From: Chryseobacterium gleum
Lineage (GTDB): Bacteria > Bacteroidota > Bacteroidia > Flavobacteriales_D > Crocinitomicaceae
DNA length: 64,000 nt
Reading direction: 5' to 3'
Assembly: GCA_945897805.1 (NCBI GenBank)
Contig: CAMDFX010000001.1
Coordinates: 186,001-250,000 of the forward strand
Positions 1 to 9,269 of the stretch are shown piece by piece. The notes under the pieces are model-generated. The model did not search any database. It saw nothing but the letters and a program-made list of their open reading frames with translations, and was not told where the DNA came from. The translations under genes were made by a program, and so were the position numbers. How positions within the stretch are numbered: position 1 is the first letter of the stretch; each line of letters begins with the position of its first letter.

Positions 1-460
1 TGGTGACAATTGAATTTGAATAGCCCCATTTGGTCATGTTTTCCTTCAAAATTTTGGAACGCGCTTGAATCACTTCGTTGGAAACGAGCAATCCTTCGTT
101 GGTTAAAAAGCGGGCAATCAAAGTGCTTTTTCCACCCGGCGCAGCACATAAATCCAATACAAATGGATTTTCTGGCAAAGGAAGTTGATTCAAAACGGTT
201 TCTAAAAACATTGAGCCTGCTTCTTGCGGATAATATGTTCCTGCGTGAAACATTGGGTCTTTGGTGAAAAATGGCCTTTCGGTCAAATAAAAAGCATTTG
301 TACACCACGGAATTTCTTTCAAAATCGGTAATTCAACTTCGGTCTTCAGAGGATTTCTGCGAATCGAAACGGGCGAATCAGTTTCCAGGGCTGTCAATAA
401 TTCAACACCCAAAAAGGCATCATTTTCAACACGTTTTTTAAAATCTTCCGGAAGTGACAT
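1..460 (-). CDS. RsmF/NOL1-NOP2-Sun family rRNA cytosine methyltransferase, partial (N-terminal part)
   Basis: The reading frame begins at an ATG (458-460) and runs off the left edge, leaving about 153 residues. It starts MSLPEDFKKRV and contains the SAM-binding motif DLCAAPGGKST, followed by VSNEV, the typical second strand of the Rossmann methyltransferase fold. The sequence HAGTYYPQEAGSM just before it is also typical of the RsmB/RsmF (Nop2/Sun) family of m5C RNA methyltransferases. By family knowledge it would methylate a cytosine in 16S rRNA. The catalytic cysteine motifs and any C-terminal RNA-binding domain lie outside the window, so the exact subfamily cannot be settled. Confidence 0.85.
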   Translation of the reverse strand, partial: MSLPEDFKKRVENDAFLGVELLTALETDSPVSIRRNPLKTEVELPILKEIPWCTNAFYLTERPFFTKDPMFHAGTYYPQEAGSMFLETVLNQLPLPENPFVLDLCAAPGGKSTLIARFLTNEGLLVSNEVIQARSKILKENMTKWGYSNSIVT

Positions 461-488
461 AAGCTAAAATTACAATTATTGCTTTGAT

Positions 489-1511
489 TTAAAATTCCAT
501 TCTTGCTTGTGCGCTGACACTTTGATCAGTAAACATTTTTTCTTGATACATAAAATAACCAGTCATGGCAATCATTGCGGCATTGTCTGTGCAAAATTCA
601 AACTTCGGAATATACACGTCCCAACCATTTATTTTTCCAATTTCTTGCAATTTATTACGCAAACCAGAATTCGCAGAAACACCACCTGCAATGGCAATTT
701 GTTTTATATTTAAGTCCTTACTCGCTTTCAATAATTTCACAAACAAAATATTTAAAATCGATTTTTGAACAGAAGCGCAAATATCGTTCAATTCAGTTTC
801 CATGAAATCAGCTTGAATTTTGGTTTGTTTTTGCAAAAAATAGAGAATGGACGTTTTCAATCCGCTGAAACTAAAATCGTAATTCGGCATATTCGGTTTC
901 GCAAATTCAAAACGATTTTCATTTCCCAATTGCGCATATTTGTCAATTAAAGGACCGCCAGGATAGGGCAAACCGAGAATTTTGGCAGTTTTGTCAAAAG
1001 CTTCTCCTGCGGCATCGTCAATGGTGGTTCCAATGATTTCCATTTCTAAGTGATTTTTCACCAAAACGATTTGCGTATGTCCGCCAGAAACGGTCAAACA
1101 CAAAAATGGAAACTGAGGTTTGGATTGATTTTCTTGGTCGATAAAATGTGCCAAAACGTGCCCATGCATGTGATTCACGTCAATCAAAGGAATGTTTTTT
1201 GCCATCGCAAAAGCTTTCGCAAAGGATGTCCCAACGACCAGCGAACCGAGTAATCCTGGACCTCTTGTAAAGGCAATTGCATCAATATCATCTGCAGAAA
1301 TTCCAGCTTGTTTTATCGCTGCGTCCACCACTGGAATGATGTTTTGTTGATGCGCCCGTGAAGCCAATTCAGGAACAACGCCACCATATTTTTCATGAAT
1401 CGCTTGGCCTGCAATTACGTTTGATAAAATGGTGCTATTTTTGATTACAGCTGCCGAAGTATCGTCGCAAGATGACTCAATGCCTAAAATGATAGTATGA
1501 TTATTGCCCAA
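489..1511 (-). CDS. tsaD: tRNA N6-adenosine threonylcarbamoyltransferase TsaD
   Basis: TsaD transfers the threonylcarbamoyl group to A37 of ANN-decoding tRNAs (t6A synthesis, with TsaB/TsaE). The protein opens with ILGIESSCDDT and shows the metal-binding HMHGH motif, the SGGHTQ segment, GEAFDKTAKILGLPYPGG and GGVSANSGLR, all hallmarks of the ASKHA-fold Kae1/TsaD family. There is no in-frame ATG near the N-terminus. A TTG at 1511 gives 340 residues, the usual family length, and follows an AAGGAA stretch. A TTG at 1550 would add 13 residues and run into the divergent tamB gene. I therefore prefer the start at 1511. Its 5' end is 22 bp from the tamB ATG, so the two genes share a divergent promoter region. 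Confidence 0.93.
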   Translation of the reverse strand: MGNNHTIILGIESSCDDTSAAVIKNSTILSNVIAGQAIHEKYGGVVPELASRAHQQNIIPVVDAAIKQAGISADDIDAIAFTRGPGLLGSLVVGTSFAKAFAMAKNIPLIDVNHMHGHVLAHFIDQENQSKPQFPFLCLTVSGGHTQIVLVKNHLEMEIIGTTIDDAAGEAFDKTAKILGLPYPGGPLIDKYAQLGNENRFEFAKPNMPNYDFSFSGLKTSILYFLQKQTKIQADFMETELNDICASVQKSILNILFVKLLKASKDLNIKQIAIAGGVSANSGLRNKLQEIGKINGWDVYIPKFEFCTDNAAMIAMTGYFMYQEKMFTDQSVSAQARMEF

Positions 1512-1517
1512 TTTCCT

Positions 1518-1525
1518 TAAATTTG
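1518..1525 (+). promoter_or_regulatory. -7 box (TAnnTTTG) upstream of tamB
   Basis: The octamer TAAATTTG fits the Bacteroidetes -7 consensus TAnnTTTG and ends 8 nt before the tamB ATG. A well-spaced -33 TTG is not obvious (the nearest TTG is only 11 nt away). The box lies in the 22-bp gap between the divergent tsaD and tamB starts. Initiation about 6 nt downstream would give a leader of only about 3 nt. Confidence 0.4.
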
Positions 1526-1533
1526 TAATTAGA

Positions 1534-4500
1534 ATGTCAAAATTACTCAAAATTGTAGGAAGAATAACGGGCGGACTCTTGGAGTGGTTCTTAATTCTTT
1601 TTATATTTTTTGCTTTTGCGATTAGAACCAGTCCTGTACAAACTTATTTGGCACAACAAGTGACCAAATATCTTTCTAAAGAACTCAAAACCAAATTTAA
1701 AGTTGACAAAGTTTCAATTATTTTCTTCAATAAAGTCGCTTTAGATGGTGTTTTTGTATTGGATCAGAAAAAAGACACGTTGGCTTCCATCAATTCGGTT
1801 TTTGTAACGCTTAAATCTTTCAATCAATACAGCAGAAAAATTGCTTTAGACGAACTGAAATTGCAAGGTGGAATTGTCAAATTGAGTCGCGAAAAAGTGA
1901 CTGGTGATTACAATTATGGTTTTATTGTAGATTATTTTGACTCTGGAAAAAAGTCAACCAAAAGCACGCCTTTTCAAATCACTTTAGACAATATTGGCCT
2001 GGAAAGAGTGCGTTTTCATTACGATGACAACCGAAAAGGGTACAACACTTTTGGAATGGATTACGACCATTTGCAATTCAATAATATCTATTTGTATGCC
2101 AGCCGTTTCAAGTCTGACAATGGCATTTTAACTGGATTTGTTAAGCACCTTTCTGTGCGAGAAAAATGTGGTTTTAGGCTCAAAAAATTCTCCACAGATT
2201 TCAATATTTCAGACGAAGGATTGAAGTTGAAACGTTTGCATATCAGGACTGAAAATTCCAAAGTTTATTTTCCTAAAATGTTCATGTTGATGAATGAAAT
2301 GGAAGATTTTCAATCGTTTGAGGACAGTGTTACTTTTGATGCTGTACTGAATGAAAGTAATGTTTCAATGAAAGATATTTCCTATTTCGGAACTGCTTTG
2401 GAGGGAATGGATCAGCAGGTGATTGTGAAAGCAAATGTCACCAACAAAGTCAAAAATCTCAAAATTGCACATTTGTTGCTAAAAACGGGAAATCGATCAA
2501 GATTGGAAGGAACCATAAAATTGCCAGATTTCAGGGAATTTAATCAAGCATTTTTTCAGGAAAAATTAGATTATGTATACATCGACTTGAAAGATTTGCA
2601 ACAAATAAAATTGCCGAAAGATGCAGGTGATAAATATATTTCACTCAATGAAACAGTTAATCGTTTAGGCTATTTCAAGGCAATCGATTTGAAAGTGGAC
2701 GGATTTTATTCGCAATTTGTGGTTGAATCAGATAAAATTTCCACAGCATTGGGAAGCGTTCGCATAGATCATGGAATCATGTTTAGCGAAAGTGAAAATA
2801 AAAGATCTTTCATTTTTGAAAAATCGCAAGCAAGTGAATATGATGTCAAAATTGATAGTTTTCAATTGGGAAAATTTTTCAACGAATCGACTTTAGGCAG
2901 TGTTTACGGGACACTTTTTATGAATGGCGAGATTTTTGGCGATGGAAAAGTCAATTTCAACAAAATAAACGGTGAAGTTTCTCGCATTGATTTCAACGGT
3001 TACCCATACAAAAATGTCACGGTGAACGAAGCAAGTTACATCGACAAAATTTTCACCGGAAACATCGATGTGAAAGATGAAAATGTAGTCTTGAATTACA
3101 ATGGATTTTTAGACTTCAATGCCTTGCAGCATTTTGATTTTGATGTCACTGTCAATCAGGCCAAAATGAATAAATTAAAATTCATTGATACTGATACAAT
3201 GTTGACTTTGAATACCATTTTCCATGCTGATATTACGGGCACAGAAATCAATAATTATTCCGGATTTGTTGGTTTGCAATCACTAAAATATCAGGCTGGA
3301 AAAAAACATTTTGATATTCCAAAAATGGATATCAACATCGATCGAAGTATTGAAAATGATCAATTGAGATTGGAGAGTAAAATGATGCGTGCCACCGTAA
3401 ATGGTAAAATTGATTTCAAAACAATTGTAGACGATTTCAATAATCAATTCAGTGTCGTTTTTCCAGCAATATTTCAATACAAGAAACCAGCAAAATCGAA
3501 CATACAAAATCACTTTAATTACAATATTACAGTGCAAGATGTCAATGATTTATTGGCGGTTTTTGTACCAGAATTGAAAGTAAGCAAAGGAACAACAATT
3601 TATGGCGATTACGACGGAAATACCGACAATTTTTCAATGAATTTAAATTCCAATAAAGTGAGTTATGGAGTTTTTGAAGCCAAAGTTTTAAATCTCCAAC
3701 AATCGTTTACCGATTCTACATTGTCTGCTGATTATCAGATCGGGACATTTTCAATGAATGACACTTTGGAGGTGAAAAATGTTTCGTTTTTGACTTCAGG
3801 CGTGAAAGGAAATTTGCATTCTTCACTCAATTGGAATAAAGCTACTGACAACGAATCTAGTTTTATTTGGGATACAAAAGTGCAGGGAATTAGCAGTTAT
3901 ATTTTTGATTTAGAACCTTCTTTTTTTAGTATTAACAAACACCGCTGGGACATTGAAAATGCCGGTGAAATTGCTTTTTTACCCAAAGATGTGCACTTTG
4001 ATAAATTTAAAATGCACAGAGAAGAACAATATATTTCGCTCGATGGCGCACTTTCTATAGATACTTCTGAATCGTTGGATATTAAAATTAACGCATTTCA
4101 ATTAGATGATTTTGGAAGTTTATTGGGATTGCAGACGGTCGTAAAAGGAGAAGTTAACGGAGAAGTCAATATGTCAAATCCTTTCGAAAATATAAACTTT
4201 AGAGGCGACGCTGTTGTTTCCAATTTTTACCTAAATAACCAAGAAGTTGGAGAGGTTAATCTTCATGGAAAGTGGAATAAATTGAAAGAAAGCATTGTTT
4301 TAAATGGAGATTTGTATTACAAAAAGAATAAAACTTTCAATTTTGATGGGGATTATTATATCTACAAAGACAAAAACAACATCAATTTTGTCTTGGATTT
4401 TGACCAAACCAATATTCAATTTGCAAGTGCTTTTTTGGATCCAAAAGTGGTGACAAATGTGAAAGGTTTGTTAGATGGTAAAATGCATGTCACTGGAACA

Positions 4501-6105
4501 CCTGAATCGCCTGAACTAGAGGGTGATGTTGATTTACTCGGAGGAAATGCTAAAATTGAAATGTTTGGAGTTAATTTCGGATTAAATGGCCGAATAGAAA
4601 TTGAACGAGACATGTTTATCGTCAATAACATGCCGGTAATTGACGAAGAAGGAAATACTGGTTCGATGAATGGAACCGTTTTACATAATGATTTTGGTGA
4701 TTGGAATTTTGACTTGTTTTTCAACATTGAAGAATATTATGATATCGATCAACGCAGACTTATAAAAGTGGATAACTTTCTGGTTTTAAAAACGCAATAC
4801 GAGGAAGAAAGCGTTTACTATGGAATAGGGTATGCAACAGGTAATGCCAATATTTCGGGTTATGCTGATAATTTGGAAGTGATTGTAAACATGAAAACGG
4901 AACGAAACACAAAAATCAATTTCCCCATGTTTGGCGTAAGCGAATTGGAAGATGAATTGAGTTTCAAGTGGGAGAATTTAGTGAAAGATTCAATCATCGT
5001 TTTGCCAGAAATTGACTTTACAGGTGTGGACTTAGATTTGAATTTCAATGTAACGCCCGATGCCACATTGAAGCTCATTTTTGACGAGCAAACAGGCGAT
5101 GAAATTACTGCACAAGGAAAAGGACAAATCGGCATTAAGTTGAATAATTTGAATGATTTGTCGATGGATGGAAATTACACCGTTACGCAAGGAAATTACA
5201 ATTTCGTTTTGGGCGTTTTGAAAAAATCATTTAGCATCGAAAACGGCGGAACAATTTCTTGGAATGGCGGCGGCGCGGAGGATGCAGCGCTGAATATGAA
5301 ATCTAATTATTTAGTCAGTGCGAATGTAAATGACATTGTGCAAGATTTGGAAAGCAAGAAATCGTCTGCCTCCAATCAACCAGTTTTTTGTAATTTGTAT
5401 TTGACAGGAATGTTGTCAGATCCGCAAATTCGATTTGAAATTAAATCACCCAAAGCTTCAGAAACTGCACGCGCTGCAATTGAAAGAATCAACAGTAATT
5501 CAGATGAGTTGAACAAGCAATTTTTCTCCTTGTTGATTGCCAACCGTTTTCAACCAAATGTGGGCGTTTCGGGAACAAATTCTGGAGGAAACGCCGCGCT
5601 AGATGCCTTGTCTGGACAAATTAATAGTTTACTCGGTGAACTTTCGAAAGACGTTCGTTTGAATGTAGATTTGAAAAACGACATTCTTACGGGTCAAAAT
5701 TCTCAAAAAATCGGATTTTCAACAAATGCATTGAACGATAAATTGATTATTACAGGCGTTTTTGGTGTAGAGAAAAATGCTGGAGGTTCCAACCAAAGTA
5801 CATTTATCGGGGACTTGAATTTAGAATATATTTTAGATGACAATGGAAATTTCAGAGTCAGTATTTTCAATGAATCCAATGATTATACTGTAATTCAAGA
5901 TAAAAATTTAGGTCGATTCACGCAAGGAGTTGGACTTCAATACCAAGAAGATTTTCAAACTTGGAATGATTTTAAATTGTTGCAAACTGTATTTGACGTT
6001 TTTAGAAAAGACAAGAAAGTAACATTGACCAGAAAACGCAAAAGAACGCCCGTTCCACCTTTGAAACAACCTGAAAATATTTCCAAGCCAGACGAGGAAA
6101 ATTGA
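1534..6105 (+). CDS. tamB: TamB-like translocation/assembly module inner-membrane protein
   Basis: A 1523-residue protein with one N-terminal membrane anchor (about residues 12-35, LEWFLILFIFFAFAIRTS). It is followed by a very long stretch of short alternating hydrophobic/polar beta segments (AsmA/TamB-like repeats) and, in the last ~400 residues, a TamB C-terminal (DUF490) region with GKGQIGIKLNNL, GNYNFVLG and FEIKSPKASE-type motifs. The TamB family spans the periplasm and works in outer-membrane protein assembly or lipid transport together with a BamA-type partner, which is not in this window. I chose the ATG at 1534; an in-frame TTG at 1504 adds ten residues and would overlap the tsaD promoter region. 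The C-terminal tail is basic and proline-rich. The gene is followed by 450 bp without a gene. Confidence 0.88.
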   Translation: MSKLLKIVGRITGGLLEWFLILFIFFAFAIRTSPVQTYLAQQVTKYLSKELKTKFKVDKVSIIFFNKVALDGVFVLDQKKDTLASINSVFVTLKSFNQYSRKIALDELKLQGGIVKLSREKVTGDYNYGFIVDYFDSGKKSTKSTPFQITLDNIGLERVRFHYDDNRKGYNTFGMDYDHLQFNNIYLYASRFKSDNGILTGFVKHLSVREKCGFRLKKFSTDFNISDEGLKLKRLHIRTENSKVYFPKMFMLMNEMEDFQSFEDSVTFDAVLNESNVSMKDISYFGTALEGMDQQVIVKANVTNKVKNLKIAHLLLKTGNRSRLEGTIKLPDFREFNQAFFQEKLDYVYIDLKDLQQIKLPKDAGDKYISLNETVNRLGYFKAIDLKVDGFYSQFVVESDKISTALGSVRIDHGIMFSESENKRSFIFEKSQASEYDVKIDSFQLGKFFNESTLGSVYGTLFMNGEIFGDGKVNFNKINGEVSRIDFNGYPYKNVTVNEASYIDKIFTGNIDVKDENVVLNYNGFLDFNALQHFDFDVTVNQAKMNKLKFIDTDTMLTLNTIFHADITGTEINNYSGFVGLQSLKYQAGKKHFDIPKMDINIDRSIENDQLRLESKMMRATVNGKIDFKTIVDDFNNQFSVVFPAIFQYKKPAKSNIQNHFNYNITVQDVNDLLAVFVPELKVSKGTTIYGDYDGNTDNFSMNLNSNKVSYGVFEAKVLNLQQSFTDSTLSADYQIGTFSMNDTLEVKNVSFLTSGVKGNLHSSLNWNKATDNESSFIWDTKVQGISSYIFDLEPSFFSINKHRWDIENAGEIAFLPKDVHFDKFKMHREEQYISLDGALSIDTSESLDIKINAFQLDDFGSLLGLQTVVKGEVNGEVNMSNPFENINFRGDAVVSNFYLNNQEVGEVNLHGKWNKLKESIVLNGDLYYKKNKTFNFDGDYYIYKDKNNINFVLDFDQTNIQFASAFLDPKVVTNVKGLLDGKMHVTGTPESPELEGDVDLLGGNAKIEMFGVNFGLNGRIEIERDMFIVNNMPVIDEEGNTGSMNGTVLHNDFGDWNFDLFFNIEEYYDIDQRRLIKVDNFLVLKTQYEEESVYYGIGYATGNANISGYADNLEVIVNMKTERNTKINFPMFGVSELEDELSFKWENLVKDSIIVLPEIDFTGVDLDLNFNVTPDATLKLIFDEQTGDEITAQGKGQIGIKLNNLNDLSMDGNYTVTQGNYNFVLGVLKKSFSIENGGTISWNGGGAEDAALNMKSNYLVSANVNDIVQDLESKKSSASNQPVFCNLYLTGMLSDPQIRFEIKSPKASETARAAIERINSNSDELNKQFFSLLIANRFQPNVGVSGTNSGGNAALDALSGQINSLLGELSKDVRLNVDLKNDILTGQNSQKIGFSTNALNDKLIITGVFGVEKNAGGSNQSTFIGDLNLEYILDDNGNFRVSIFNESNDYTVIQDKNLGRFTQGVGLQYQEDFQTWNDFKLLQTVFDVFRKDKKVTLTRKRKRTPVPPLKQPENISKPDEEN

Positions 6106-6556
6106 CGTAATTATTGTCAATTCGGTGGAATATTTTAGGGTAAATGGAATCTTTTAACTATTGTCCGACGAAGGATAGTTTATTGTAATAAATAGCAATA
6201 AATCAATTTGTTTAAGGTGATTTAATTTTTTCGGATTTTAAATTAAAGTGATCAGATTTCTGGCCTTGGAAGAAAGGTTTTTAGAAGTGCACTGAAAATG
6301 TAGACTTTTGGAGGAAGCTACGAAACGCATGTGCAGTAGATCACCGATAAAATCACGGTTTCAGAAGCTTTTAAAATAAAGCGCATGGTACAAAAATTGA
6401 ACTCGTGCGAAAATTTGCGCTTTAACTTGATGACTCAGCCTTGATTTTTGGGTTCGTTTTGATTAAGCAAAAGGAACAAAAGAATTTAGGGTAAAATCTA
6501 TCTTTTTATAAGTTTATACTTACTTTTGAAAACTTTCAAAACTTAATTCCAAATTG
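6106..6556. other. Intergenic region between tamB and accC
   Basis: This 451-bp stretch has no convincing reading frame. It holds a degenerate inverted repeat (6441-6483, listed separately) and a -7-like box TACTTTTG at 6531-6538, 18 nt before the accC ATG. I could not see a strong tamB terminator or a structured RNA. Confidence 0.5.
6441..6483. repeat. Degenerate inverted repeat (TTGATTTTTGGGTTC...GGAACAAAAG)
   Basis: The left arm TTTTTGGGTTCGTTTT and the right arm AAAAGGAACAAAAG are imperfect inverted copies separated by GATTAAGC. From memory, similar TTGATTCTTTGGTTC-type palindromes recur in other Bacteroidetes intergenic regions, but I cannot check that here. It could be a dispersed element, a weak terminator for tamB, or chance in AT-rich DNA. 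Confidence 0.35.
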
Positions 6557-8041
6557 ATGAAAAAAGTACTCGTTGCCAATAGAGGAGAAATTGCTAGAAG
6601 AGTAATCCGAACTTTAAAAAAAATGAACATTGCGAGCGTTGCCGTTTATTCTGATTCAGACGCCAATGCACCGCACGTTTTGGAAGCTGACGAGGCAGTT
6701 TATTTGGGAAAATCGCCATCAGCAGAAAGTTATTTGCGTCAAGATGCAATTTTAGAATATTGCAAGGAATTAGGCGTAGATGGCATTCATCCGGGATATG
6801 GATTTCTGTCTGAAAATGCTGTTTTTGCCGAAAAAGTGAAAGCGGCAGGAATCACTTTTATCGGACCTTCTGCACATGCAATGAATTTGATGGGCGATAA
6901 ATTATCAGCCAAACAAGCGGTTGCAGCGTATAATGTACCGCTGGTTCCTGGTGTTGACAGGGCAATCACAGATCCTCAAGAAGCGATTCAAATTGCGCAA
7001 CAAGTTGGTTTACCAGTTTTGATTAAAGCATCAGCCGGAGGCGGTGGAAAAGGAATGCGTTTGGTAGAAACGTTGGAAGAATTGCCAGAACAAATGAAAA
7101 TGGCGCAAAGTGAAGCACGTTCTTCTTTTGGTGATGATGCCGTTTTTATCGAAAAATTTGTTACCAAACCAAGACATGTTGAAATTCAAGTTTTTTCTGA
7201 TTCGCTGGGAAATCACGTGTATCTTTTTGAAAGAGAATGCAGCATCCAACGTCGTCACCAAAAAGTGATAGAAGAAGCGCCAAGTGCTGTTTTGACCCCA
7301 GAAATCAGACAAAAAATGGGTGAATCTGCCGTTGCCGTTTGTAAAGCTTGTAATTACGAAGGCGCAGGAACAGTTGAGTTTTTATTGGATGCAGATTTGA
7401 ATTATTATTTCTTGGAAATGAATACGCGTTTGCAAGTCGAACATCCAGTTACTGAAGAAATTACAGGATTGGATTTAGTTGAATGGCAAATCAGAGTTGC
7501 TCGAGGCGAACGTTTACCAAAATTGCAAGACGAATTGAAAATTAATGGTCATGCGATTGAAGTGCGTGTGTATGCAGAAGATGCTTTGAACGGATTTACA
7601 CCAGATATTGGAAATTTAAGAAGATATAGAGTTCCTGTTGGAAAACACATTCGTGTGGACGATGCTTTCGAAGAAGGAATGGATATTCCAATTTACTACG
7701 ATCCAATGATTGCAAAATTGTGCGTTTGGGGTGAAACAAGAGAAATCGCCATCGAAAATACTATCAAAGCAATTGACGATTATCAGATTTCAGGACTAAA
7801 GACCACCTTAGATTTTGGAAAATATGTGATGAAACATGAAGCTTTCCGCTCAGGAGATTTTGACACCAATTTCGTAAAACAATATTTTTCTGACACAACA
7901 GTAATCAAAGATGCGATGGAAGAAGAAAAAGCAGCATTGTTGGCCTCTGTTGATCAAATTTGGAATCAAATTCAGAAAAACAAACAAAAAGAATTCGTTT
8001 CAAAACCGATTCACGGCGCTTGGAAATTGATGAAGAAGTAG
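6557..8041 (+). CDS. accC: Biotin carboxylase subunit of an acyl-CoA/acetyl-CoA carboxylase
   Basis: A 494-residue protein with the full biotin carboxylase layout. The N-terminal domain starts KKVLVANRGEIARRVIRT. The ATP-grasp domain carries the glycine-rich loop AGGGGKGMRLV (around residue 160) and the catalytic segment MNTRLQVEHPVTE (around residue 290). The C-terminal domain includes HAIEVRVYAED. It carboxylates biotin on a carrier protein using ATP and bicarbonate. No biotin carrier or carboxyltransferase gene is adjacent, so the partner subunits must be elsewhere, and acetyl-CoA versus propionyl-CoA carboxylase cannot be told apart. The ATG at 6557 is used; the preceding TTG would only add one residue. 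A decayed copy of its last ~90 bases lies 217 bp downstream. Confidence 0.93.
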   Translation: MKKVLVANRGEIARRVIRTLKKMNIASVAVYSDSDANAPHVLEADEAVYLGKSPSAESYLRQDAILEYCKELGVDGIHPGYGFLSENAVFAEKVKAAGITFIGPSAHAMNLMGDKLSAKQAVAAYNVPLVPGVDRAITDPQEAIQIAQQVGLPVLIKASAGGGGKGMRLVETLEELPEQMKMAQSEARSSFGDDAVFIEKFVTKPRHVEIQVFSDSLGNHVYLFERECSIQRRHQKVIEEAPSAVLTPEIRQKMGESAVAVCKACNYEGAGTVEFLLDADLNYYFLEMNTRLQVEHPVTEEITGLDLVEWQIRVARGERLPKLQDELKINGHAIEVRVYAEDALNGFTPDIGNLRRYRVPVGKHIRVDDAFEEGMDIPIYYDPMIAKLCVWGETREIAIENTIKAIDDYQISGLKTTLDFGKYVMKHEAFRSGDFDTNFVKQYFSDTTVIKDAMEEEKAALLASVDQIWNQIQKNKQKEFVSKPIHGAWKLMKK

Positions 8042-8177
8042 AGGGGGATTTAGAGGTTGAAAAAGTGTAAATATTAAACGGAATCAAGCTCTTCTGGAGA
8101 GTAACTCGCCAGAGATGCTTTGATGCTTTTTTTTATTCATCTCCCTCAAATGCACTAGAATATTCAGAAAAAAAGTT

Positions 8178-8276
8178 AAAACTTGGAATTTCATTTCCAA
8201 TATTTATGTTTTTTAGTAAAACTTGGAATTTCATTTCTAATTATTTGTATTGTAGTGAAATTTGGAATCAAATTCA
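8178..8276. repeat. Three tandem ~40-bp repeats downstream of accC
   Basis: Units begin at 8178, 8218 and 8257. The first two share AAAACTTGGAATTTCATTTC and end in TTTTTTAGT or TATTGTAGT; the third starts GAAATTTGGAATCAAATTC and runs straight into the accC 3'-end copy. The period is 40 and then 39 bp. There is no coding sense across the units. Confidence 0.7.
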
Positions 8277-8369
8277 GAAAAACAAACAAAAAGGAATTCG
8301 TTTCAAAACCAATTCATGGTGCTTGGAAATTGATGAACAAATAGAGGGGATTTAAAGGATAAAAAAGTG
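8258..8369 (+). pseudogene. Remnant copy of the accC 3' end
   Basis: About 112 bp here align with 7956-8067, the last codons, stop codon and early 3' flank of accC, at roughly 90% identity. The copy has one inserted G (a run of AAAAAGG instead of AAAAAG), which breaks the frame, yet it keeps the TAG stop. In the readable part most differences are third-position silent changes (CCG to CCA, CAC to CAT, GGC to GGT), with one lysine-to-asparagine change just before the stop. That pattern suggests an allele that diverged while still coding, not a fresh duplication. It is not expected to be expressed. Confidence 0.75.
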
Positions 8370-8672
8370 GAAGCTCGCTATTTTTAATTGATAAATTTTT
8401 CATTTTAGAAATAGCTCCTAAATCTGCAACCAAAGCAAAAAGTTTTGTGACTTTTAAACCATAAACAGCGCACTTTCAGGACGCAAATGAAGAAGGAAAT
8501 CTAATGGTTGTTTGGTTAAATTTTTACCATTACTTTTACACAAAAAAACGTTGGTCTTTTCAGTTATTTTATGTTTTGAACTTTCAATTAGGTGTGAAAA
8601 ATTTATCTAAAGAATGGAATTTTCTTTTTTGAATATGAGAAAAAAAATGATTTTATTGGTTTTCAGGCGTTT
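8370..8672. other. Intergenic region upstream of the sigma-factor gene
   Basis: About 300 bp of AT-rich sequence with no supported gene. It must contain the promoter for the downstream sigma/anti-sigma pair, but I see no clear TAnnTTTG box at a suitable distance. Confidence 0.4.
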
Positions 8673-9269
8673 TTGTGCGAACAAAGAATCGGTTATTTGA
8701 AAGACCTCAATCCAAATATAATCCTTGAAAAACTTCGAAGCGGAGATGATTCTCCTATTTTCGATTTGTATAAACTTTTCCGGACTGAATTTATTGTTTG
8801 GTCCAAATCAACATTTAAAGCTACTGAGGAGCAAGCAAAAGATGCTTTTCAGGATGCCATTCTCGATTTTCATCAAAACGTTGTTTCAGGACATCTGACT
8901 GAATTGTCCAGCTCTCTAAAAACGTATATTTTCCAGATAGGAAAGCATAAAATTCTGAATATTCAGAAAAAAGAAAGAAGAATGACTTACCATGAGGCCC
9001 TTCATTTGATTAACAATGGAGAAGCAGATAAATTCATGGAAGACGAAAACAAGGCATATACACAAGAACAAATTAGCAAGGCAATTGATAAATTACCCGA
9101 AGATTGTCAGAAATTATTGAAATTATACTATTTCAATGAATATGATATGGATAGTATAGCAAGAGAACTGAACTATAAAAATTCAGATACTGCGAAATCT
9201 AAGAAATCCATCTGCATGAAAAATCTGATGGTAGAATTAAAAAAACTCTCCATGCTTTTTGCCTTATGA
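8673..9269 (+). CDS. Sigma-70 family (ECF-type) RNA polymerase sigma factor
   Basis: A 198-residue protein with two recognisable parts. Residues ~28-100 form sigma region 2 (LYKLFRTEFIVWSKSTF, then DAFQDAILDFHQN, the core-binding and -10 recognition helices). Residues ~130-195 form region 4 (QISKAIDKLPEDCQKLLKLYY, then a helix-turn-helix, MDSIARELNY). No ATG occurs before region 2, so the TTG at 8673 is used; another TTG eight codons in is possible. Its stop codon overlaps the start of the next gene by 4 bp (ATGA), so the two are translationally coupled, as usual for ECF sigma/anti-sigma pairs. The target regulon is unknown; the secreted proteins just downstream are the obvious candidates. 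Confidence 0.85.
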   Translation: MCEQRIGYLKDLNPNIILEKLRSGDDSPIFDLYKLFRTEFIVWSKSTFKATEEQAKDAFQDAILDFHQNVVSGHLTELSSSLKTYIFQIGKHKILNIQKKERRMTYHEALHLINNGEADKFMEDENKAYTQEQISKAIDKLPEDCQKLLKLYYFNEYDMDSIARELNYKNSDTAKSKKSICMKNLMVELKKLSMLFAL

